From Acidimicrobiales bacterium (GTDB lineage: Bacteria > Actinomycetota > Acidimicrobiia > Acidimicrobiales > SZUA-35): a stretch of 5,407 bases of DNA. The notes under the pieces were generated by a model. It was given only the letters and a program-made list of their open reading frames with translations. It made no database searches and had not been told where the DNA came from. Positions 1 to 5,407 of the stretch are shown here, piece after piece. The position numbers and the translations under genes were made by a program. Numbering within the stretch: position 1 is the stretch's first letter; every line of letters begins with the position of its first letter. The stretch is taken from the NCBI GenBank assembly GCA_024641625.1, contig JAHECQ010000281.1:1-5407 (forward strand). Reading direction: 5' to 3'.

Positions 1-1
1 C

Positions 2-1573
2 CAGGATTGCCGGGGACGTTGGGCCTCCGAGGGCGAGTACGACACCATCTTCCAAGAGGCACCCGATGGCTACGACGCCGTCGAGTGGGCGGCGCGACTG
101 CCCTGGTCGAACGGTCGGGTTGGCACGACCGGGCAGTCGTACCTCGGTCTCACGCAGTACCTCATTGCCTGTAACGACCCGATGCCGCCCTCGCTGCAGG
201 CCATGGCGCCGGTGTCGGCCTCGTCGGACTACCACCAGAGCTGGATCTACCACACCGGAGGGGCGTCGCTGTGGGGATGGCTCATACCGTACGCCATCTT
301 CAAGGGTCGCGACACCCTCAGACGGGCCGGACGCGACGATCTGGTCGAACGCGTCTTCAGCTACATCGAGGGAGAGCATGCGCAGATTCGACGCACGAAG
401 TTCGGCTTCAACTTCACCAACCCGCTGAGGAGCGAATGGTTCGAACATCTCCCCATCAACGACTGGGGCGACCTGCTGGCCGAGACGGCGCCCTACCTGG
501 CCGAGCACATCGCCCACGCCGACGACGGGCCCTATTGGCATCGGGCCAACGTCAACCGCCACGCCGCGAGCGTGACGGTGCCGATGCTGCACGTCACCTC
601 GTGGTACGACGTGTTCGCCGAGGGCGGCCCCAATGCCTACCAGAGCATCAAGGCCCGAAGTGATCATGCGCCGGCGCGCCAGGGGCAACGGCTGATCATC
701 GGGCCCTGGGGTCACCTGCTGCCGTACAGCATCCCGAGCTCTCGGGGCGCGGGCGACATCGATTTCGGGCCCGAGGCGCTGATCGACCTCAATCAGACAC
801 TCCTGCGATGGTTCGAGTACTGGCTCAAGGACATCGACAACGGCATCATGGACGAACCGCCGGTGACGGTGTTCACGTTGGGCGACAATCGTTGGCAGAC
901 GCTTCCTGACTGGCCACCGCCTACGATGCGGCCGATCCGCTGGTATCTCCACAGTGGTGGCGGGGCGGTCTCACTCGATGGCGATGGCCTGCTCACCACG
1001 GTGCCTCCCGGTGACGAAGGCCCGGACCACTTCACCTACGACCCGGCCGATCCTGTTCCCACGATGGGTGGCAACAACCTCATCATCGACATGGGAGTCC
1101 AGGATCAGCGGCCGGTCGAGCAACGCCAGGACGTCCTCGTCTACACCTCCGAGGCGCTCGATCGACCTCTCGAGATCACGGGCCCGGTCACCGTCGAGCT
1201 CTGGGCCTCGTCGAGCGCGGTCGACACTGACTTCACCGCCAAGCTGATCGACGTACACCCCGACGGCTACGCCATGAATCTGTTGGATGGCATCATTCGC
1301 GCCCGCTACCGGGATTCGACCGAGGATCCTGAGCTCATGGAGCCTGGGGCCCCGTACCGGTTCGAGATCGATCTCTGGGCCACCTCGAACGTCTTCTTGG
1401 CGGGGCACCGCATCAGGCTCGAGATCAGCTCGTCCAACTTCCCTCGCTTCGATCGGAACCTCAACACGGGCGAGCCGTTCGGGGACGGCGCAGCGGGGGT
1501 GCCGGCGCAACAAACGATCTTCCACCAGCATGATCGGCCGTCATGTCTGGTCCTGCCGGTCATCCCTGGATGA
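2..1573 (+). CDS. CocE/NonD-family serine hydrolase (X-Pro dipeptidyl-peptidase-like), 5' end missing
   Basis: The visible part is 523 residues in the frame beginning at base 2. Its start lies upstream of the window; since relatives are commonly about 550-600 residues, only a short N-terminal part should be missing. The fragment opens with a QDCRGR motif, then a DGYDAVEW helix and the nucleophile elbow GQSYLG, with Ser at fragment residue 46 (bases 137-139). The other triad members follow as in cocaine esterase: Asp in WYD (residue 203, bases 608-610) and His in GPWGH (residue 238, bases 713-715). From about residue 310 the chain is the beta-rich C-terminal domain of this family, with ITGPVTVELWASS and a conserved ending. 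Known members hydrolyse esters, amides or acylated peptides; the substrate here is not predictable. All three catalytic residues are present, so it should be active. An ATGA overlap links it to the downstream CoA-transferase, suggesting co-translation. No signal peptide can be judged because the N-terminus is absent. Confidence 0.93.
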   Translation, partial: QDCRGRWASEGEYDTIFQEAPDGYDAVEWAARLPWSNGRVGTTGQSYLGLTQYLIACNDPMPPSLQAMAPVSASSDYHQSWIYHTGGASLWGWLIPYAIFKGRDTLRRAGRDDLVERVFSYIEGEHAQIRRTKFGFNFTNPLRSEWFEHLPINDWGDLLAETAPYLAEHIAHADDGPYWHRANVNRHAASVTVPMLHVTSWYDVFAEGGPNAYQSIKARSDHAPARQGQRLIIGPWGHLLPYSIPSSRGAGDIDFGPEALIDLNQTLLRWFEYWLKDIDNGIMDEPPVTVFTLGDNRWQTLPDWPPPTMRPIRWYLHSGGGAVSLDGDGLLTTVPPGDEGPDHFTYDPADPVPTMGGNNLIIDMGVQDQRPVEQRQDVLVYTSEALDRPLEITGPVTVELWASSSAVDTDFTAKLIDVHPDGYAMNLLDGIIRARYRDSTEDPELMEPGAPYRFEIDLWATSNVFLAGHRIRLEISSSNFPRFDRNLNTGEPFGDGAAGVPAQQTIFHQHDRPSCLVLPVIPG

Positions 1574-4092
1574 CCGAGCAACCCATCACCCGCCAGCCTC
1601 TGTGGGGAGTTCGGGTGGTCGAGCTCGCTACCGGCGTCGCCGGCTGTTACCTCGGGAAGCTGTTGGCCGACCTGGGCGCCGAGGTCATCAAGGTCGAGCC
1701 GCCCGGCGGCGATGTCGTCCGCCGCTGGGGACCGTTCCCCGGCACCGATCCGGCCGTCGAGGTGCCCGAGCAGGGGGCACTCCATCTGCACCTCAACACC
1801 AACAAACGCAGTATCGTCGCCGACCTCGCTGCCGGGCACGACCGGGAGTTGGTCGCCACGCTCGCCTCCGATGCCCAGATCGTGATCGAGTCCTTCGCCC
1901 CGGGCCGCCTCGATGGGTGGGGCCTGGGATGGGAGGCGTTGCGAGCAGCGAACCCGGCCTTGGTGCTGACGAGCATCAGCCCCTTCGGCCAGGACGGCCC
2001 CTACGTCGCATACCGGGGATCCGAGATCGTCAGCTACGCCATGGGCGGCCCGATGCAGGCGACCGGGGTGGCCGAACGAGAACCATTGAAGCTGGCGGGG
2101 CAGTTGATCGGGTACCAGTGCGGTGCCATCGCGGCTGTTGCCACCCTCGGGGCGCTGTTGATGGCCGAGCAGTCCGGAACCGGCACGCATGTGGATGTCT
2201 CGAACTTCGAGACCCAGGCGGCGTCGATCGATCGACGGATGGTCTTCCTCCAGCAGTACATCTACAACGGCCGCATCATGGGTAGGTCGCCGAGCGATGC
2301 GCAAGGCCTCCTTCCCACCGGCATCTATCCCGCAGCTGATGGTTGGGTCATGGTCAGCACCCCGCCGCCCTACAGCACCCGCATGCAGGCCACGATCGCT
2401 GACCCGGATCTCGATGCCATCTTCGCCGACCCGGACTGGGTCGCCGATCCCGACGTCCCCGGCCGAGTCGAAGCGGTGCTCTATGGATGGCTCTCGGAGC
2501 GAACCACCGAGCAGGCAATGCGTGAAGCTGAGCCTCACCATTGGCCGGTCACGCCGGTGCGCTCGGCCAGGGATGTGGTGGTCGATCCCCATTTCGTCGA
2601 GCGCGGGTTCTTCGTCGATGTCGATCATCCGGTGGCCGGAAGGATCCGTCAACCGGGCGGTCCCTTCCGCATGGAGGACGGATGGATGCTTCGCCGCCCG
2701 GCGCCCATCCTGGGCCAACACGATGAGGAAGTGCGAGCGGAGGCCCGAAGCCGAACCCATCGACCAGCCCGCGGCCCGTCGATGGAGGTGCCCAACCGAC
2801 TGCCGCTGGAGGGCGTCAGCGTGCTCGACATGACGCAGGTGTGGGCGGGCCCGTACACCACTACGTTGCTCGGTGACCTGGGCGCAGACATCATTCGCAT
2901 CGAGGACTCGGTCGACTATCCGGTCAGTCGAGGTGCGCTGGCCCGACCGGCCAAGGAGCTGCTCGACAGCCTCGGCTGGCTCTGTGCCTTTCCCGACGAC
3001 GAGCCCGGCGAACGGCCGTGGAACCGAGGCGCCTTCTTCAACATCCACGCCAGAAACAAGCGTTCGGCGACGGTCGACTTGCGTCGCGCCGAAGGTGTCG
3101 AGCTGTTCCTGCGTCTGGTCGAGACGGTCGACGTGATGGTGGAGAACAACTCGACCGGGGTGATCGACAAGCTCGGCATCGGGTGGGACGTGCTCCATCG
3201 TCGCAATCCTCGTCTGATTCTGATTCGCATGCCTGCACTGGGCCTGACGGGTCCCTTGTCCTCGATCGTGGGCTTTGGTGCGAACTTCGAGGCGATGTGC
3301 GGGCTCACATCATTGCGGGGTCATCCCGACGCAGATCCTTCCTCCAACCGACCCGTCTACTACATGGACGCTGCGAGCGGAGCGGTCGGAGCAGTGGCCA
3401 CGCTGGCCGCGCTTCGTCGCCGACAGCGCACGGGCATCGGCGAGTTGGTCGAGGTGGCCCAGGGCGAGAACATGCTCAACCTGATCGGTGAATACCTCAT
3501 CGACGCGGCCCGGACCAATCGGGAGTGGGCCGGGGTGGGGAATCGACATCTCACCGATGCCCCTCAGGGCGCGTATCGGTGTCAGGGGGAGGACCGCTGG
3601 GTTGTCCTGTCGGTCGACAGCGATGACGCCTGGATGGGACTCGTGGGGACGATGGACGACCCTGTCTGGGGCCGCGATGAACGTTTCGCCACCGCAGCAG
3701 GCCGCCGGGCTCATCATGACGAGCTCGACCGGCTGATCGGCGAGTGGACCTCGACGCTCGATCGCTGGGAGGTCACCCGTCGGTGCCAGGCCGCGGGTGT
3801 CATTGCTGCGCCGGTGCTCGACGAGCCCGACACCCTCAGGGACCCTCACCTTCGGGCTCGGGGGTTCTTTCGTGAACGTGGGTCGGAGGAGGTGGGTTGG
3901 CACGAGTATCCCGGCCACCCGTGGAAGTGGACCGGTCCGCCGCTGCGCTGGGGTGGACTGTGCCCCTATGGCGAAGCCAACGTCGATGTGTGGCAGGGGG
4001 TTGTCGGCCTCTCGGATGACGAGTACGAGCGCTTGTGTCGAGCCGGACACTTCCGTGACCACTTCGTCGACCAAGCGGGTAATCGGCTCTGA
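1570..4092 (+). CDS. Tandem CaiB/BaiF (class III) CoA-transferase, two domains fused, catalytic Asp only in the second
   Basis: This 840-residue protein is twice the usual CaiB length of about 400. Domain 1 spans about residues 11-390: PLWGVRVVELATG start, LLADLGAEVIKVEPPGGD motif, SPFGQDGPY, and the normal ending PAPILGQHDEE. A polar linker of about 13 residues leads to Met405, then domain 2 (about 409-840) restarts with LEGVSVLDMTQVWAGPY and LLGDLGADIIRIE. Class III enzymes move CoA between carboxylic acids through an aspartyl-CoA thioester. Domain 2 has Asp600 (bases 3367-3369) in YYMDAASG. Domain 1 aligns without gaps there but has Gly181 (bases 2110-2112) in LIGYQCG. The likely reading is one working active site with a structural partner half; a racemase of the same fold is possible. 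The start chosen is the ATG overlapping the upstream stop (ATGA); an in-frame ATG at 1543 would add nine residues but overlap more. Neither has a clear Shine-Dalgarno, consistent with coupling to the hydrolase, whose acid product it may activate (inference). Confidence 0.92.
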   Translation: MTEQPITRQPLWGVRVVELATGVAGCYLGKLLADLGAEVIKVEPPGGDVVRRWGPFPGTDPAVEVPEQGALHLHLNTNKRSIVADLAAGHDRELVATLASDAQIVIESFAPGRLDGWGLGWEALRAANPALVLTSISPFGQDGPYVAYRGSEIVSYAMGGPMQATGVAEREPLKLAGQLIGYQCGAIAAVATLGALLMAEQSGTGTHVDVSNFETQAASIDRRMVFLQQYIYNGRIMGRSPSDAQGLLPTGIYPAADGWVMVSTPPPYSTRMQATIADPDLDAIFADPDWVADPDVPGRVEAVLYGWLSERTTEQAMREAEPHHWPVTPVRSARDVVVDPHFVERGFFVDVDHPVAGRIRQPGGPFRMEDGWMLRRPAPILGQHDEEVRAEARSRTHRPARGPSMEVPNRLPLEGVSVLDMTQVWAGPYTTTLLGDLGADIIRIEDSVDYPVSRGALARPAKELLDSLGWLCAFPDDEPGERPWNRGAFFNIHARNKRSATVDLRRAEGVELFLRLVETVDVMVENNSTGVIDKLGIGWDVLHRRNPRLILIRMPALGLTGPLSSIVGFGANFEAMCGLTSLRGHPDADPSSNRPVYYMDAASGAVGAVATLAALRRRQRTGIGELVEVAQGENMLNLIGEYLIDAARTNREWAGVGNRHLTDAPQGAYRCQGEDRWVVLSVDSDDAWMGLVGTMDDPVWGRDERFATAAGRRAHHDELDRLIGEWTSTLDRWEVTRRCQAAGVIAAPVLDEPDTLRDPHLRARGFFRERGSEEVGWHEYPGHPWKWTGPPLRWGGLCPYGEANVDVWQGVVGLSDDEYERLCRAGHFRDHFVDQAGNRL

Positions 4093-4098
4093 GGAGGT
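4092..4098 (+). promoter_or_regulatory. Strong Shine-Dalgarno match followed by GTG at 4106, frame not matching the next gene
   Basis: AGGAGGT begins on the last base of the CoA-transferase stop codon. Seven bases later comes GTG (4106-4108), an ideal ribosome-binding geometry. The reading frame entered from that GTG is not that of the TasA-like gene. It gives a very Arg/Ser-rich product of 151 codons that runs into the TasA-like gene out of frame and ends at 4561. It may be chance, a short leader peptide, or the true start of the next gene separated by a sequence error or frameshift. The remainder of the 4093-4199 gap shows no convincing promoter and no terminator with a T-run. Confidence 0.3.
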
Positions 4099-4199
4099 GG
4101 GGTCGGTGAGCGGGAGTCGGGCCTCGGAACGGCACAGGAGGTCGCGGCGGTCGGAGCCGCACTGCTCAACTCGAAGCCGGCTGGGCCGACACTCTCAGC

Positions 4200-4865
4200 G
4201 TGTCAGCAGATCGATCAGACGGGGTGATGGAAACTGCATCCCCGTCGACATCGCAGGCCGTCGAGGCTCGCTCGACGAGGCTGGGATCGACCGCGCTCGG
4301 CCTCGGATTGATGGTCGTCGTGTTGGCTGCAGCGGTGCTGGTCTGGTCAGGGATGACCACGGCATCGGGAAGGATCGCCGGTACCACCTCGAACGACTCC
4401 TCGCTGTTCCAGGCCGGCTCGATCGACATCTTCCTGGGCGACGGACCGGACCAGGGCGAAGCGGCGACAGCGATGCGGGTCGAGGTCGATGGGGTCTATC
4501 CCGGTCTCGTCGTGGAGCGATGCATACCGGTCACCTACCACGGGACCATCGAGGACGCTGACGTCCGATGGTACGGCGAGTCCGGTGGCGGCTCCGGGCT
4601 CGAGGAGTTCCTCGGTTCGAGCATCGAGATCGGCGTCGGCAATGACCACCAATGTGCCGACTTCTCACCCGTTCGAACGGTGTTCGAGGGCACCTTGGCC
4701 GAGCTGTGGCGACAGCACGGCGACTTCGAGTCCGGACTCGACATCATCAGCTCGGCGTCCGACAACGCATCGGTCACGGTGCGTTTTGCCGCCGAGGTCG
4801 TTTCCGACGGACCCGCCCAGGGGCGAACCACCGACTTCTGGATGATCGTCGAGGCCCGACCGTGA
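4200..4865 (+). CDS. TasA/camelysin-like secreted protein with SipW-dependent-type signal region
   Basis: The product is 221 residues if started at GTG 4200. A basic stretch (EARSTRLG) precedes one hydrophobic segment at about residues 31-50 (LGLGLMVVVLAAAVLVW), with a plausible cleavage site near TTA-SG (residues 53-57). After it comes NDSSLFQAGSIDIFLGD (residues 65-81), resembling the post-cleavage motif of SipW-dependent proteins (a D/N-rich turn, then 'F.aG.ldl'). The body looks beta-rich, with YPGLVVERCIPVTYHG, DVRWYGESG and a second Cys in HQCADF; Cys108 and Cys152 could form a disulfide outside the cell. TasA relatives form biofilm fibres in Bacillus and camelysin is a surface protein; function in actinobacteria is largely unknown, and no metalloprotease HExxH motif is visible. 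The stop overlaps the signal peptidase start (GTGA). The start is uncertain: GTG 4200, GTG 4224 and ATG 4227 are all in frame and none has a good Shine-Dalgarno. The family call rests on motif likeness and the neighbour. Confidence 0.75.
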   Translation: MSADRSDGVMETASPSTSQAVEARSTRLGSTALGLGLMVVVLAAAVLVWSGMTTASGRIAGTTSNDSSLFQAGSIDIFLGDGPDQGEAATAMRVEVDGVYPGLVVERCIPVTYHGTIEDADVRWYGESGGGSGLEEFLGSSIEIGVGNDHQCADFSPVRTVFEGTLAELWRQHGDFESGLDIISSASDNASVTVRFAAEVVSDGPAQGRTTDFWMIVEARP

Positions 4866-5407
4866 GCGGTCCGAGGTCTCCCGACCCGGCGGGTGTCCGG
4901 CAAATGGCCTGGATCCGTTCGTGGTTCCTGCCCACGGTGCAGCTGACGCTGTCGCTGTTCATCTACCTGTCGCTCCTGCTCACCTGCTGGGTGCTCATCG
5001 GTTGGGGCGTTGCCGGCTGGTCGCCCGTCGTGGTCACCTCAGGATCGATGGAGCCGGCCCTCAGCGTGGGCGATGTCGTGCTCATCGACGGCGACGAGAC
5101 GACTGTCGTGCAGCGATCGGTCATCGTCTTCGAGCGCGCCGATGGCGAGACGGTGGCCCACCGGGTCTTCTCGGTGGAGCCGGATGGGTTCGTGACCAAG
5201 GGTGACGCCAACGAGGCCCCTGACACCGAACGGGTGTCGCCGGAGCAGGTGGTCGGTGTCGGGCGTCTGGTCATCCCGGCCATCGGGCTCCCGGCGATCT
5301 GGAGTGACCGGGGCAACTACGTGGCGCTCGGCGCTTGGCTGGTCGTGAGTCTGGGCGCACTCCTGCAGCTGATCATGGCCGGTTTCGGCTCCAAGCAGGA
5401 GCGACTG
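4862..5407 (+). CDS. Signal peptidase I, SipW/ER type (S26B), 3' end beyond window
   Basis: The gene is open for 182 codons to the window edge. GTG 4862 overlaps the preceding stop (GTGA) and gives a 14-residue lead before an in-frame ATG at 4904, a possible alternative start. A membrane segment (about residues 25-47) is followed by the catalytic box VTSGSMEPAL with Ser62 (bases 5045-5047), then VGDVVLI. The general base is His100 in VAHRV (bases 5159-5161), where LepB-type enzymes have Lys. The acidic motif TKGDANEAPD supplies Asp115 and Asp121, spaced six apart as in Sec11. A second hydrophobic segment (about 153-175) follows, so the active site should face outside, with both ends membrane-anchored. 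This Ser/His/Asp set marks the archaeal/eukaryotic/SipW branch, which in Bacillus releases TasA-type proteins. The adjacent TasA-like gene is the obvious substrate (inference). Bacillus SipW is about 190 residues, so little may be missing. Confidence 0.9.
   Translation, partial: MSGPRSPDPAGVRQMAWIRSWFLPTVQLTLSLFIYLSLLLTCWVLIGWGVAGWSPVVVTSGSMEPALSVGDVVLIDGDETTVVQRSVIVFERADGETVAHRVFSVEPDGFVTKGDANEAPDTERVSPEQVVGVGRLVIPAIGLPAIWSDRGNYVALGAWLVVSLGALLQLIMAGFGSKQERL

Noticed and set aside
1543..1569. Alternative upstream ATG for the CoA-transferase
   Set aside because: It would add nine residues not typical of CaiB N-termini and lengthen the overlap with the hydrolase. The ATG at 1570 gives the classic ATGA coupling. 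It is not excluded.
2222..2237. Perfect 16-base palindrome CGTCGATCGATCGACG
   Set aside because: It falls inside the CoA-transferase coding region and is built from CGAT/TCGA repeats that are common by chance in this base composition. There is no second copy or regulatory context.
1287..2285. Plus-strand open frame of 332 codons across the hydrolase/CoA-transferase boundary
   Set aside because: It is a shadow frame with Arg/Gly/Ser-rich low-complexity translation, overlapping two well-supported genes.
1306..3198. Long open frame of 630 codons on the minus strand
   Set aside because: It lies antisense to the hydrolase end and the CoA-transferase, which show clear family motifs. Long antisense open frames are common in high-GC coding DNA, and its translation shows no recognisable motif and is rich in Arg, His and Asp.
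3310..4074. Minus-strand open frame of 254 codons
   Set aside because: It is antisense to domain 2 of the CoA-transferase and shows no family motif.
4136..4141. Second AGGAGG in the intergenic gap
   Set aside because: No ATG, GTG or TTG occurs at a suitable distance downstream.
4144..4160. Small hairpin GCGGC-N7-GCCGC in the intergenic gap, considered as a terminator
   Set aside because: It has only five base pairs, a 7-base loop and no T-run after it.

Overview
The window reads as a high-GC bacterial chromosome segment with all genes on the plus strand, tightly packed, with overlapping stop/start codons and strong third-position G/C preference. Tandem CaiB-type CoA-transferases, a CocE/NonD hydrolase and a SipW/TasA-like pair in such a background fit an actinobacterium (perhaps a deep-branching, environmental one). 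This is inference from style and gene families, since no rRNA or other taxonomic marker is present.

Layout. Positions 2-1573 hold the 3' part of a CocE/NonD-family serine hydrolase, whose N-terminus lies upstream of the window. Its stop overlaps the start of a long gene (1570-4092) encoding two complete CaiB/BaiF (class III) CoA-transferase domains in one chain. The ATGA overlap suggests a two-gene catabolic unit: the hydrolase would release a carboxylic acid (or amine/alcohol) and the CoA-transferase would activate the acid as a CoA thioester. The substrate cannot be read from the sequence.

A 107-base gap (4093-4199) follows. It has no convincing terminator, but it contains an excellent Shine-Dalgarno/GTG pair that leads into the 'wrong' frame. 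The second unit is a small secreted or surface protein with a SipW-dependent-type signal region and a TasA/camelysin-like body (4200-4865). It is joined by a GTGA overlap to an ER/SipW-type signal peptidase I (4862 to the window end) that carries a Ser/His/Asp active site in place of the Ser/Lys dyad of LepB. By analogy with Bacillus sipW-tasA, the peptidase probably processes its neighbour.

Points most worth a second look: (a) the fused CoA-transferase keeps the catalytic Asp only in its second half, and the first half has Gly at the aligned position, so it may be a one-chain pseudo-heterodimer with a single active site; (b) the dedicated peptidase-substrate pair. No mobile element, tRNA, rRNA or CRISPR array was seen.
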